DNA of 64,000 nt from Chloroflexota bacterium (GTDB lineage Bacteria > Chloroflexota > Anaerolineae > Promineifilales > Promineifilaceae): contig JACTMP010000054.1 of the NCBI GenBank assembly GCA_014584575.1, positions 1 through 64,000 on the forward strand, read 5' to 3'. The position numbers and the translations under genes are program-made. Below the pieces are notes generated by a model, which worked only from the letters and a program-made list of their open reading frames with translations, did not search any database and was not told where the DNA came from. Positions 33,993 to 43,093 of this stretch are shown here, in pieces (within the stretch, counting starts at the first letter, position 1; each line of letters opens with the position of its first letter).

Positions 33993-35084
33993 ATGAAAAT
34001 AATCATCTTTGCTGGTGGCTCTGGCCGCCGCTTGTGGCCCATCAGCCGCCAAAAATCTCCCAAACAATTTGAACAAATTATCGGTAATCAATCTACACTG
34101 CAACTGGCTGTTGAACGAGTACGCCATGTGTATGGGGCAGCTAATATCTTTGTCTCCACCAATGAAAAGTATGTGGAGATAGTACGGGGACAGTTACCAG
34201 AAATCCCACCAGAACAGATTATTGGCGAGCCAGCACGACGTGATCTGGCAGCGGCCGTGGGGCTGGCGCTGGCCCATCTAACTCGCCACACGTCGAACCC
34301 CGACGAACCAGTTGCCATTTTGTGGGGCGATAATTACATGGATCAGGTAGACAATTTCCGGTCTGTGTTACAAACGGCCGAAACTCTGTTGTTGCAAAAA
34401 AAGGCCAATATCTTTTTCATTGGTGAAACGCCTCGTTTTGCTAACGAGAATCTGGGCTGGATCGGGTTAGGGCCGGAACAAGGGCGGCTGGATGGGCAGC
34501 CGTATTATGGCTTTGAGTCATTGACCTATCGTCCACCGCTGGCAGATTGCCGTCGTATGTTTGCCGAAGGGACGCACGTCTGGAATACCGGTTATTTTGT
34601 CACGACAATAGGTTTTGTGCAGTCGCTTTACCGGCAACAGCAACCCCATATGTGGGCGCAGCTAGGCCAGATTCAGGCTGCTATTGGTCGAGATGATTAC
34701 CAGGAAATGTTGCAATCCATTTATCCGCAGTTAGATGTTATGAGTTTTGATGACGCCATATTGCAGCATATTCCCGCGCACCAGGCGTTGGTGTTGCACA
34801 GTGAAATGGGGTGGAGCGATCCTGGTACGCTATATGCATTGAAGGAAGCGATCAACCCTGATCCGGCAACCAATGTGACAATGGGGCTGGTAAAGGTGGC
34901 TGAAGCTGAGGATTGCCTGGTTTATAACTATGAGCCGGAGAAACTGGTGGCAGTTATTGGCCTGGAGGGGGTGATTGTGGTAAATACGGGTGACGCTCTT
35001 TTGGTGGTGCATAAAGATAAAATCCCGTTGGTAAAAAAACTGGTAGATGGGCTAGAAGGTACGGAATTGGAGAACTATAGTTAG
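33993..35084 (+). CDS. manC: Mannose-1-phosphate guanylyltransferase
   Basis: The 363-residue nucleotidyltransferase has the pyrophosphorylase signature FAGGSGRRLWPISRQKSPKQF, the IGEPARRDLAAAVGLA segment and the late LVYNYEPEKLVAVIGL. It forms GDP-mannose from mannose-1-phosphate and GTP, for surface polysaccharides. The C-terminal isomerase domain of long bifunctional ManC/AlgA proteins is missing, so this is the short form. The gene is visibly AT-richer than neighbours and has no perfect ACGGCCGT, so it may be acquired. It interrupts a row of information-processing genes. A repeat of GAGATTG type lies on both sides. Confidence 0.85.
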   Translation: MKIIIFAGGSGRRLWPISRQKSPKQFEQIIGNQSTLQLAVERVRHVYGAANIFVSTNEKYVEIVRGQLPEIPPEQIIGEPARRDLAAAVGLALAHLTRHTSNPDEPVAILWGDNYMDQVDNFRSVLQTAETLLLQKKANIFFIGETPRFANENLGWIGLGPEQGRLDGQPYYGFESLTYRPPLADCRRMFAEGTHVWNTGYFVTTIGFVQSLYRQQQPHMWAQLGQIQAAIGRDDYQEMLQSIYPQLDVMSFDDAILQHIPAHQALVLHSEMGWSDPGTLYALKEAINPDPATNVTMGLVKVAEAEDCLVYNYEPEKLVAVIGLEGVIVVNTGDALLVVHKDKIPLVKKLVDGLEGTELENYS

Positions 35085-35141
35085 AGACTAAAGATTGGAG
35101 ATTGGAGATTGAGGAGCAATTCTTCACTCTCTTTCATGCGC

Positions 35142-37574
35142 ATGGAAGAAATTATTGGTTATTGTTTTAAGTGTAAAGAAAAGCACCCGATGGTGAACCC
35201 GCAGGCGGAGTGGTCGGCGAATGGGGCACCGGGGGTGCGGGGGACGTGTGCCAATTGTGGCGGTGTGGTGTATAAGGCGATGCGGCTGCCGGCCCACGAT
35301 ACGTTGCCCAAGCCGGAGATTAAGAAGCGGACGAGCCAGACGGCCGTGTCCAAATCCAAAAAAGGCAAAAAGAGCACGGCAAAGAAGGGGAAAACGAAGG
35401 CGGCTAAGAAGACAACGGCGGCGAGTACGGCCGTGACCACCACCCCCACGCGCCGCAGCGGTAAACTGGTTGTCGTCGAATCCCCCGCCAAAGCCAAAAC
35501 GATTGGCCGCTATCTGGGCAAAGGGTATGTGGTGAAGTCCAGCGTTGGCCATGTGCGCGATTTGCTAAAATCCCGGTTGAGTGTGGATGTTGAGAACAAT
35601 TTTGAGCCAGAATACCGCATTTCCAACGACAAGCGGGATGTGGTGAAAGATCTGAAAGAAGCGGCAGCCCGGGCCACGGAAATTTACCTGGCAACTGACC
35701 CGGACCGCGAAGGAGAAGCGATTGCCTGGCACGTGCTGGAAGCCGCGGAGATGGACCCGGCGCGCACCCGGCGGGTGGAGTTCCACGAAATCACCAAACC
35801 GGCCATCCAGAAGGCATTTGAACATCCACGTGATATTGATATGGATCGGGTAGATGCTCAACAGGCGCGGCGGATTTTAGACCGGCTGGTGGGGTATAAA
35901 CTCAGCCCGTTGTTGTGGCGCAAGATACACGGCCGTCTCTCTGCCGGGCGGGTGCAGTCGGTGGCGGTGCGGCTGGTGGTAGACCGCGAGCGCGAAATTC
36001 AGCAATTTGTCACCGAAGAGTATTGGACGTTGGCGGCAGAATTGAGCCAGCAGGAAACGGCGGGGGTGCGGAAACGGCCGTTTTTCACGGCCAAATTGTT
36101 CAAACTGAAAGGGGAAGACCCCGTTTTTCGCCAACAGGCAGATGTGCAGCCTCATCTCGATTATCTGGTAGATGCGCATTGGCTGGTGGGGGAAGTGCGC
36201 CTGGGCAAACGGACGCGCCGCCCGGCAGCCCCCTTTACCACCAGCACCTTGCAGCAAGAAGCGTCGCGCCGCCTCAGCTTTGGTACGGACAAGACCATGC
36301 GTATTGCCCAACAGTTGTACGAGGGCATTGACCTCAATGACAACGAGGGCACGGTTGGTCTGATCACCTACATGCGCACCGACAGCGTGACCGTTTCCGC
36401 CGATGCGCAGGCGGAAGCACGGGATTACATTCACAAGCAATATGGCGCGGCTTATGTACCGGCCAAACCGCCGGAATACAAAACGAAAACCAAAGCGGCT
36501 CAGGAAGCGCATGAAGCGATTCGGCCAACGGCCGTGCTGCGCACCCCAGCGCAGATCAAAGAGCACCTCAGCCGCGATCAGCACCGGCTATATGCGCTCA
36601 TTTGGGATCGTTTTGTAGCCAGCCAGATGGAACCGGCCCGGTACGATACGGTCTCGGCTGATGTGTGGGTGGGGGATGAGAAGGTGGCGGCGGAGAAACG
36701 GCCGTATCTCTTCCGCGCCACCGGTTCTACTCTGGAATTCCCCGGTTTTCTGGCTTTGTATGAGGAGAGCCGCCCCGAAGACCGGCCCGACGATGGCGAA
36801 AATCAGGTGCCGGCCACGCTGAAAACAAAGGAGCAGCTTGATTTGCAGCGCCTATTACCAGAACAGCACTTCACCCAGCCCCCTCCCCGTTTTAGTGAAG
36901 CGACGCTGGTGAAGGCGTTGGAGGAGAATGGCATTGGCCGTCCCAGCACCTACGCCAGCATCATCTCCACCATCCAGCAGCGGGGCTATGTAGAGCGCCA
37001 GGAGCGGCGGCTGACGCCCACGGAAACGGGCCAGGTGGTCAATGATTTGCTGGTGGAATACTTCCCGGATATTGTGTCAGTGGATTTTACGGCCCGCCTG
37101 GAAGATGAACTGGACAAAATTGCGGAGGGTGATCCCTGGGTGCCGGTGGTGGGCAGTTTTTATGGGCAGTTTGTGGAGAAACTGGAAATTGCCGATGAGT
37201 CTATCCCCAAAATTGATGTGCAGCGGGAGCAGGAGCCGGTGGGGCGTGATTGCCCCACCTGTGGTAATCCGCTGGTGTATCGGGAGGGGCGGTACGGCCG
37301 TTTCATCGGATGCAGCACCTTCCCAAAATGTCGTTACACGGAACAGATTGTCAAAGTCATGGCTGCCTGTCCCCGCGGTGGGCAAATTGTGGAGCGGCGC
37401 AGCAAACGAGGCAAGGTTTTTTACGGCTGCAACCGCTACCCGGATTGTGAGTGGGTGAGCTGGTACAAGCCAGTGGCGGACCCAAACAGCCATTGTGACG
37501 GCGTGGTGGTGCAGCGCAGCGAAACGAAGACGGAGTGTGTGGCCTGTGCGTTGAAGGAAAGTGTACCGGCATGA
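35142..37574 (+). CDS. topA: DNA topoisomerase I with an N-terminal zinc ribbon and Lys-rich linker
   Basis: The protein (about 810 residues) opens with a four-cysteine DUF5679-type ribbon (GYCFKCKEKHPM, GTCANCGG) and a Lys/Thr/Ala-rich linker to about residue 105. Then comes a type IA topoisomerase: TOPRIM (VVESPAKAKTIGRYLGKGY, TDPDREGEAIAWH), and the active-site tyrosine in LITYMRTDS near residue 410. The C-terminal zinc fingers include CPTCGNPLVY...CSTFPKC. A second finger has lost one cysteine (CPRGG instead of CPxC). It relaxes negative supercoils. Starts at TTG 35109, ATG 35136 or ATG 35142 are possible; upstream of 35136 is translated repeat. Confidence 0.9.
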   Translation: MEEIIGYCFKCKEKHPMVNPQAEWSANGAPGVRGTCANCGGVVYKAMRLPAHDTLPKPEIKKRTSQTAVSKSKKGKKSTAKKGKTKAAKKTTAASTAVTTTPTRRSGKLVVVESPAKAKTIGRYLGKGYVVKSSVGHVRDLLKSRLSVDVENNFEPEYRISNDKRDVVKDLKEAAARATEIYLATDPDREGEAIAWHVLEAAEMDPARTRRVEFHEITKPAIQKAFEHPRDIDMDRVDAQQARRILDRLVGYKLSPLLWRKIHGRLSAGRVQSVAVRLVVDREREIQQFVTEEYWTLAAELSQQETAGVRKRPFFTAKLFKLKGEDPVFRQQADVQPHLDYLVDAHWLVGEVRLGKRTRRPAAPFTTSTLQQEASRRLSFGTDKTMRIAQQLYEGIDLNDNEGTVGLITYMRTDSVTVSADAQAEARDYIHKQYGAAYVPAKPPEYKTKTKAAQEAHEAIRPTAVLRTPAQIKEHLSRDQHRLYALIWDRFVASQMEPARYDTVSADVWVGDEKVAAEKRPYLFRATGSTLEFPGFLALYEESRPEDRPDDGENQVPATLKTKEQLDLQRLLPEQHFTQPPPRFSEATLVKALEENGIGRPSTYASIISTIQQRGYVERQERRLTPTETGQVVNDLLVEYFPDIVSVDFTARLEDELDKIAEGDPWVPVVGSFYGQFVEKLEIADESIPKIDVQREQEPVGRDCPTCGNPLVYREGRYGRFIGCSTFPKCRYTEQIVKVMAACPRGGQIVERRSKRGKVFYGCNRYPDCEWVSWYKPVADPNSHCDGVVVQRSETKTECVACALKESVPA

Positions 37575-37583
37575 TGTGACCGG

Positions 37584-37611
37584 GTGACAAGGTGATCGGG
37601 TGACAAGGTGA
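37584..37611. repeat. GGTGACAA/GGTGATCG tandem units
   Basis: Four eight-base units CGGGTGAC, AAGGTGAT, CGGGTGAC, AAGGTGAG lie between topA and the next gene and reach its GTG start. Confidence 0.6.
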
Positions 37612-39080
37612 GAATGTGGGCAGGCTGGTGGTGTGCCTTTTATGGGCGAGGGGTGGGCGTTACGGCCGTGACCCTTTTCTCTGTGTGGTTGTTCGCCGCC
37701 TGCCAGGACGTTAACCCTACGGCGACCCCTGCTCCCCCGACAGCACACACAGATACGGCCGCGTTACCCACCGCAGACCTGCCTCAACTGGCGCCCACTG
37801 CCACGCCCACGCCGACACCCCAGCCCACAGCAGTGGACACGGCCGTGCCCCTGCCCACCGCCACCCTCATGGCCGCTTTACCGGTTGATACCCCCGCCTG
37901 TTTATTCACTTATACCTTGTTAGAGAGTCGTTCTACCCCTGATGGTGATTTGCCACCTGGCGTATCTTTTTTACAGACCTGGCGGATGCGCAACGATGGC
38001 ACCTGCGCCTGGGGGGCGGGCGCAGCCTGGGTCTTTGCCGGTGGTGACCAGATGGGTGGCCCTGACCTCATTGCCCTGCCACCGGCGGGGCCAGGCCAGA
38101 CGGTGGATGTGAATCTGGCCCTGATTGCGCCCACTGTTCCCGGTTTTTATACCGGATTTTGGCAGCCGCAAATGGTGGATGGGTTGATTTTGCAGCCACC
38201 ATCTGCGGTGAGCGTTAACGTGACTATTCCTCCGGTAAACAATACACCGACGCCGGTAGTGGTAGCGCCAACGGCAACGGCCGTGCCGCCCACCCCCACC
38301 GCCACTCCGGCCATCACCGGTTGGCGCGGCGAATACTTCAGCAACCAGACCCTCTCCGGCGCACCCGTTTTGGTACGTGATGACCCGGAAATCAACTTTA
38401 ACTGGGGTACGGCTTCGCCAGGTGATGGGCTGCAAAATGGTAACTTTTCGGTGCGTTGGACACGCTCGATTGCCATGCCAGGTGGTGTTTACCGCTTTCT
38501 GGCGCGCAGCCAGGATGGGGTGCGGGTGTGGGTAAATGGGGCCTTGTTGTTTGACGAATGGCGCAGTGGTCAAAATGCAACGTTTGAAAGCGAAATTACC
38601 TTGCAGCCTGGCCAAATGTTGGATGTGCGGGTGGAGTATTACCATGCCTCCGGTTTGGCTCGTGTGCATGTATGGGCTGAACCACAGACACAGTACCCTC
38701 AGTGGCGCGGCGCTTATATGGCGGATCCCAACCTGCAAGGGCAGCCAGTTCTTATTCGCAATGATCAGGACATCAACTTTGATTGGGGTACTGGCGCACC
38801 GGCAGCCGGGTTGCCCGCCAATAATTTTTCTGTTATCTGGATTCGCACACTTTCGTTTATGACCAGCGCCTACCGGTTTAACGCGGTGGTGGATGACGGG
38901 ATGCGGTTATATGTGGATGGGGTGTTGGTGATTGACGCCTGGCAAGATGGCACAGCGCGCCAGGTTTCAGGCACAGTTAACTTGATAGGTGGGCAACATG
39001 ATATTACCGTCACCTATTATGAAAGAGTAGATACGGCGCAAATAAGGGTGTGGTGGGAGCCAATTACTGGATTCGAGTAA
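37608..39080 (+). CDS. Lipoprotein with Ig-like (NBR1-type) and two PA14 domains
   Basis: This 490-residue exported protein has a basic start, a hydrophobic stretch and a lipobox ending AAC near residue 31. A Thr/Pro-rich linker runs to about residue 95. An NBR1/FW-like Ig domain follows (about 100-205; FLQTWRMRNDGTCAWGAG). Two PA14 domains end the protein (about 235-360 and 365-490), each with GEYFSN/GAYMAD, P-L-R-DP-INFNWG and DDG/QDG--RVWVNG motifs. PA14 binds carbohydrate or ligands outside the cell. GTG 37608 or ATG 37614 may be the start. A similar triple-PA14 protein lies at 54983. Exact ligand unknown. Confidence 0.82.
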   Translation: MRMWAGWWCAFYGRGVGVTAVTLFSVWLFAACQDVNPTATPAPPTAHTDTAALPTADLPQLAPTATPTPTPQPTAVDTAVPLPTATLMAALPVDTPACLFTYTLLESRSTPDGDLPPGVSFLQTWRMRNDGTCAWGAGAAWVFAGGDQMGGPDLIALPPAGPGQTVDVNLALIAPTVPGFYTGFWQPQMVDGLILQPPSAVSVNVTIPPVNNTPTPVVVAPTATAVPPTPTATPAITGWRGEYFSNQTLSGAPVLVRDDPEINFNWGTASPGDGLQNGNFSVRWTRSIAMPGGVYRFLARSQDGVRVWVNGALLFDEWRSGQNATFESEITLQPGQMLDVRVEYYHASGLARVHVWAEPQTQYPQWRGAYMADPNLQGQPVLIRNDQDINFDWGTGAPAAGLPANNFSVIWIRTLSFMTSAYRFNAVVDDGMRLYVDGVLVIDAWQDGTARQVSGTVNLIGGQHDITVTYYERVDTAQIRVWWEPITGFE

Positions 39081-39150
39081 AATCAGGCGTTAGTAGAGGG
39101 TAGAGATAGATTATTCTCGCACCTCTTATTACAACTTTTATGGAGGCACA

Positions 39151-39390
39151 ATGAAACTTAAGTTGATAAACGAACAATCCGGCCAAACCATTGGCGAGGT
39201 GAATGAAGTGGAAATGCGTTTTCTGGTGGATATGTTGGAAGAGGAATCGGTTGAAGATGCCGATTATTTTATTAACCAGGATACGATTGATATGCTGGAA
39301 GTACGGGGCGGCGATCCCGAATTGATCGCCATGCTGCGGCAGGCGGTGGGTGACTCGGACGGGATTGAGATCACCTGGGAACCGGCTTAG
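39151..39390 (+). CDS. Small acidic protein of unknown function
   Basis: This 79-residue protein begins MKLKLINEQSGQTIG and is strongly acidic (about 22 Asp/Glu). It has no membrane segment, cysteine or known motif. The coding sequence is well formed: a GGAGG-like TATGGAGGCACA lies right before ATG 39151. A hairpin immediately follows the stop. I do not recognise the family. It is probably a real gene given the strong ribosome site and the terminator. Confidence 0.65.
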   Translation: MKLKLINEQSGQTIGEVNEVEMRFLVDMLEEESVEDADYFINQDTIDMLEVRGGDPELIAMLRQAVGDSDGIEITWEPA

Positions 39391-39393
39391 TAG

Positions 39394-39425
39394 GTGGCGT
39401 TCGCATCTGAGGATGCGAACGCCAC
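39394..39425 (+). terminator. Hairpin terminator
   Basis: GTGGCGTTCGCATC (39394-39407) pairs perfectly with 39412-39425 around TGAG. It follows the stop codon by 3 bases; the T-tract is weak. Confidence 0.65.
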
Positions 39426-39452
39426 TTCGATTGGTAAACCCAAAAGGATTTC

Positions 39453-39800
39453 ATGCGCCTGAAAGCGATTTTGCAGCTCAAGTGCTCCCACTGCTGCCGG
39501 GGGAGCGTTTTCCGACGGCCGTTTGTCATGCACCGCACCTGTCCCCACTGTGGCATTGTCTATGAACGGGAGCGTGGCTACTTTATGATGTCGGTCTTTG
39601 TGGGCTATGTGATGGGCTTTTTTATAGTGATACCGGTGCTGCTGGGTCTGTACGTGACGGTACGGCCGTCGCTCAACGGGTATCTCTTTGGCGCTATTGT
39701 GGCCCTGATACTGGCCATTCCCCTGATTTTCCACTATGCGCGGGTCATCTGGCTGCACCTGGATGAGGTGATGGATCCGCGGCCGAATCCGCCGGCATAA
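39453..39800 (+). CDS. DUF983 family membrane protein
   Basis: The 115-residue protein has an N-terminal zinc ribbon (LKCSHCCRGSVF then RTCPHCGIVYE), then two membrane helices (about 50-70 and 77-97). This is the DUF983 layout; the family often lies near cytochrome oxidase or unknown membrane genes. The length is typical. It is followed by unrelated membrane protein genes on the same strand. A strong ribosome site (AAAAGGAT) lies upstream. The function is not established. Confidence 0.8.
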   Translation: MRLKAILQLKCSHCCRGSVFRRPFVMHRTCPHCGIVYERERGYFMMSVFVGYVMGFFIVIPVLLGLYVTVRPSLNGYLFGAIVALILAIPLIFHYARVIWLHLDEVMDPRPNPPA

Positions 39801-39933
39801 AGCCACCAGTTTGACGCCGACGGATTCGGCTATTTGTCATTCAGGAAACGGCCGTTTGTCACTTCCCCTCTCCCCCCTTTTTTGTCATACTGCATGGTAG
39901 GTGGATTGGCTTTATTTACCTGGAAGGAGGCCA

Positions 39934-40536
39934 ATGATGTCCGCAAAATATCAATTTTCTCCCCAAGAACGGGCGCCTTATATGGCGTATTTTGGTGATG
40001 GGTTGTGGGATATATGGCTGGCACTGTTGTTACTGGCAGCCGGCATGGGTTTGCTGACCCAGGAATTTAACCTGCTGGTCATCCTGCTGGCGCTGGCGGC
40101 GCCGTTTATGTGGGAAGCTAAACGGCGCATGACCGTGCCCCGGCTGGCCCCCATGCGTTACAACGCGGCCCAATTTGCCGCCGACGAGCGGCGTAAAGGC
40201 ATTTTGCTGGCGACTGCCACGACGGTGTTGTTTGTGGGCATACTGGTGTTCATTACTGCCACGTATCGGCCTGATATGATGGCCTGGCTGGGGCAGTTTA
40301 ATGGGTTACCCTGGGGCATTTTGTTGGCGCTGGCGGTGGGGCTGGTGGGTTACCTGTACCGTGCGTTGAATTGGGCGGTGTATGCCTTTATGATCATGGC
40401 GTTGACGTTCGCTTCGGCCTGGTTTAGCATCCCCTTTGCCATGTGCCTGGTATTTGCCGGGGCGTTGATCTTGCTGTCCGGCATTGGCTTACTGTCCCAT
40501 TTCTGGCAAGAACACACACCGCTGGCCTTTTCGTAA
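39934..40536 (+). CDS. Multi-pass membrane protein of unknown function
   Basis: This protein of about 200 residues has a short cytoplasmic N-terminus then two hydrophobic helices (about 27-65), a charged stretch with EAKRRMTVPR and DERRKG, and four more helices to the C-terminus. I do not recognise the family. ATG 39934 or 39937 directly follows AAGGAGGCCA, which fixes the start; the GTG at 39901 is too far upstream of that ribosome site. Located between the DUF983 gene and the repeat protein gene. Confidence 0.65.
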   Translation: MMSAKYQFSPQERAPYMAYFGDGLWDIWLALLLLAAGMGLLTQEFNLLVILLALAAPFMWEAKRRMTVPRLAPMRYNAAQFAADERRKGILLATATTVLFVGILVFITATYRPDMMAWLGQFNGLPWGILLALAVGLVGYLYRALNWAVYAFMIMALTFASAWFSIPFAMCLVFAGALILLSGIGLLSHFWQEHTPLAFS

Positions 40537-40653
40537 CATTCACCCTGTCACCCGGTTATCTTGTCAAGTATAATCCCGCCATGCTTAAACATCTGATGAG
40601 AAGCCTGCATCCTGGCGCGCCGGGTGTGGGTTTTCATGCGCAGGAGTTTTAAC

Positions 40654-41046
40654 ATGGCAAAAATTTACCGTCACCGTAACAATGCCCCTGATTCCTATAT
40701 AGGTAGAGTTGATGTGGCTAACGGCCGTGTCTACAGTGAACGCTTTGGCCCCGATGAGTACATTGGCCGGGTGGAATACGGCAAGGGGGAGCTTTATGCT
40801 CACAGAACTGGCCCGGATAAATACGTAGGTCGGGTAGATGATGAAGGCCATATCTTCGCCCACCAGTTTGGCCCGGATGATTACGTGGCCTGCGTGGATA
40901 AAGACGGCAAAATCTACCGGCACGTGCGCCTGGGACGGGATGACTATGTGGGGCGGGTGGAAGATATGCGCCACCCGGTAGAAGCCGCTGCCGCCTGGTT
41001 TTTCTTCCTGTCGCCAACAGTAGATGAAGCGGCCAGCAGTCAATGA
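40654..41046 (+). CDS. Tandem-repeat protein with YIGRV units
   Basis: The 130-residue protein consists mainly of five units of 18-19 residues with the pattern (G)PDxYIGRVDxxxGxIYxH. Instances include DSYIGRV, DEYIGRV, DKYVGRV, DDYVACV and DDYVGRV. Alternating hydrophobic positions suggest short beta-strand hairpins, perhaps a small beta-solenoid or propeller. Residues 110-130 are a hydrophobic FFFLSP tail. There is no signal peptide. ATG 40654 follows CAGGAG at 9 bases; an in-frame upstream ATG is less likely. I know no assigned function. The next gene starts 13 bases later. Confidence 0.7.
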   Translation: MAKIYRHRNNAPDSYIGRVDVANGRVYSERFGPDEYIGRVEYGKGELYAHRTGPDKYVGRVDDEGHIFAHQFGPDDYVACVDKDGKIYRHVRLGRDDYVGRVEDMRHPVEAAAAWFFFLSPTVDEAASSQ

Positions 41047-41059
41047 CGGCGGACCGTAA

Positions 41060-41917
41060 ATGACGGCGGGGAAGAAGGCATCAAACCGGCGATGGGTGCG
41101 ACGTGGCCTATCGAACCGCTGGACGGGGCTGATTGTGATAGTGGGCGTGGTGTTAATGATGGCATTTTATGCCGTAACGGACCCTACGGCCGTACCCCAT
41201 GACCACCTGTTGGATGGCGCTGACTGGATGGGAGCCGCCCTGTGTCACCGGATTACGGAGCGGTCGTTTATGATTTACGGCCGTCAATTCCCCTTGTGTG
41301 CGCGCTGCACCGGCATGTATCTGGGCGTCTTTCTGGTGTTTATGACGCTGCTGCTGGCGGGCCGGGCGCGCTGGAGCGAACTGCCCCGGCTGCCAATCTT
41401 GCTAGCGCTGATCGGTTTTATCGGCATCATGGGGCTGGATGGCGTCAACTCGTACACCCACTTTTTCCCGGAGTTCCCGCACGTGTACGAGCCGCGTAAC
41501 TGGCTGCGGCTGCTGACGGGCATAGGGGCGGGGCTGGCCATGGGGCTGTTTTTGTTCCCGGTGCTGGCGCAAACGGTGTGGGCGCAAGGCTGGCGACGGC
41601 CGATTATTGGCAGTTTCAGGGAATTGGCCGGGCTGGTATTGGTGGCGGGCACGGCCGTATTGCTTTTGTTAAGCAACCAGCCCCCACTCAACTACGTACT
41701 GGCGTTAGCCAGCGTGACCGGGCAGTTGCTGGTGCTCATGGGCATCAATGCCGTGCTGCTGCTGGTGCTGCTGCGGCGAGATGGGCAGGCGAATCGGTGG
41801 CGAGACACGGCCGTGCCCTTAACAATTTGTATGATTATTGCTATTGGCCAGCTAGCCATTCTGACCTTCATTCGCCTGCAAGCCTTTGGCACAATCGCCG
41901 GCTTTCCCGGCCTTTGA
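41060..41917 (+). CDS. DUF2085 family membrane protein
   Basis: The 285-residue protein has about six membrane helices and the DUF2085 motif LCHRITERSFMIYGRQFPLCARCTG with cysteines and histidine likely to bind metal. The basic start is RRWVRRGLSNRW. The pattern is common in Chloroflexota and Firmicutes genomes, and its role is unknown. ATG 41060 lies 13 bases after the repeat-protein gene, so the two are probably one transcript. The region after the stop holds a GGTAATC repeat. Confidence 0.8.
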   Translation: MTAGKKASNRRWVRRGLSNRWTGLIVIVGVVLMMAFYAVTDPTAVPHDHLLDGADWMGAALCHRITERSFMIYGRQFPLCARCTGMYLGVFLVFMTLLLAGRARWSELPRLPILLALIGFIGIMGLDGVNSYTHFFPEFPHVYEPRNWLRLLTGIGAGLAMGLFLFPVLAQTVWAQGWRRPIIGSFRELAGLVLVAGTAVLLLLSNQPPLNYVLALASVTGQLLVLMGINAVLLLVLLRRDGQANRWRDTAVPLTICMIIAIGQLAILTFIRLQAFGTIAGFPGL

Positions 41918-41919
41918 AG

Positions 41920-41962
41920 CGGTAATCAGTAAGAAGTAAACGGTAATCGGGAACATGACGGC
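41920..41962. repeat. GGTAATC-type array
   Basis: CGGTAATCAGTAAGAAGTAAACGGTAATCGG resembles the arrays at 19180 and 19778 but has only a partial inverted arm (CCGATTATC). Confidence 0.5.
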
Positions 41963-41995
41963 CGATTATCAAATAACGGAGAGGAGTAGTATTGT

Positions 41996-42571
41996 ATGTT
42001 AAATATCATTAGTGCATTTGGTTTAGCCGGGGCCTCTGGCCTCAACGCCTATATTCCGCTGCTGATTGTGGCGGTGGCGGCCCATTATCCTTTGGGCGAC
42101 CCCGCCCTCAAACTGGCGGAGCCGTATAACCTGATTGGGGAGTGGTGGGCGATAGTTATCATTTCCATTTTGTTGATTATCGAAATGTTGGTGGACAAGA
42201 TACCGGCAGTGGACAGCCTGAATGATGGCATCCAGACGTTCTTCCGACCGGCGGCGGGCGCCATCCTGTTTGCCGCCAACGCCAACCTGATCACCGAGAT
42301 GCACCCGGCGGTAGCCCTGGTGGCCGGTTTATTGGTGGCAGGCGGCGTCCATGCGGTTAAGACCACGGCGCGCCCGGTGGTGACGGCGACGACGGCGGGC
42401 ACAGGCAATTGGGCGGTGAGCATTTTGGAGGATGTCACGGCCGTGATCGTCACCCTGCTGGCAATTTTTGTGCCCATCCTGGCGGCCATTCTGTTTATTA
42501 TTGGTGGTATATGGGCGATTCGTTTTATTCGCCGCCGTCGGCAGCGCAAGCAATACGCTTTCCTGTCATAA
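41996..42571 (+). CDS. DUF4126 family membrane protein
   Basis: The 191-residue protein has the DUF4126 pattern: an N-terminal FGLAGASGLNAYIPLL, central DKIPAVDSLNDGIQTFFRPAAGAILFA and four to five membrane helices, ending in a basic cluster RFIRRRRQRKQ. The ATG follows AGAGGAG. Family function is unknown. The next gene starts 4 bases after its stop and is probably in the same operon. Confidence 0.82.
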   Translation: MLNIISAFGLAGASGLNAYIPLLIVAVAAHYPLGDPALKLAEPYNLIGEWWAIVIISILLIIEMLVDKIPAVDSLNDGIQTFFRPAAGAILFAANANLITEMHPAVALVAGLLVAGGVHAVKTTARPVVTATTAGTGNWAVSILEDVTAVIVTLLAIFVPILAAILFIIGGIWAIRFIRRRRQRKQYAFLS

Positions 42572-42574
42572 CCA

Positions 42575-43090
42575 ATGAACGAAGCCACAGCGGCCCGCGA
42601 CCGCACCAAAGGCTATTTTTCTTGCGCGTTTATGCTGCTGGCATTTATCTTGCCCATTGTTGGCTTCGCTGCCGGGTGGGGGCGTTGGGATGCGCAGACC
42701 GGGTTGATGATCGGTGGGGGTGTGTTTGTGCTGTTGATGGGCACGGCCGTACTCATCGCCTTCACCATCGAAAATCTAAGCTGGCTCTTCACCTTTCTCC
42801 CCCTCCTTTCCAGTTTTCTTTACACCATCGCCCCCGACTTTGTGCCAGGGCCGGTGGAAGACGCAGCAGTCATCGCTATCGGCGCTTTTTTCACCCTCAC
42901 CCTGCTCGTGAAAAAGATCGCCCCCAGTTATGTGCTACTGGCAGTGGTGGTGACGGGCCTTTACGCCTGGTTTGCTCGTGAATGGGTCCCCGGCCCGGTG
43001 GACGAACTGGTTTTATTCCTCGTTGTTTTACTACTGGGGTTTGTCACTTATCGCCATTATCGGCAACGGCCGTTAGATCAGTCACCATAA
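42575..43090 (+). CDS. Membrane protein of unknown function
   Basis: The 171-residue protein has five hydrophobic segments with a soluble N-terminus of about 15 residues. No conserved motif is recognised, though LSSFLYTIAPDFVPGPVED and a repeated VPGPVDE suggest internal symmetry. It starts 4 bases after the DUF4126 gene stop and is convergent with the Uma2 gene (3-base gap). The ORF and hydropathy are solid, but the function is unknown. Confidence 0.6.
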   Translation: MNEATAARDRTKGYFSCAFMLLAFILPIVGFAAGWGRWDAQTGLMIGGGVFVLLMGTAVLIAFTIENLSWLFTFLPLLSSFLYTIAPDFVPGPVEDAAVIAIGAFFTLTLLVKKIAPSYVLLAVVVTGLYAWFAREWVPGPVDELVLFLVVLLLGFVTYRHYRQRPLDQSP

Positions 43091-43093
43091 GGG

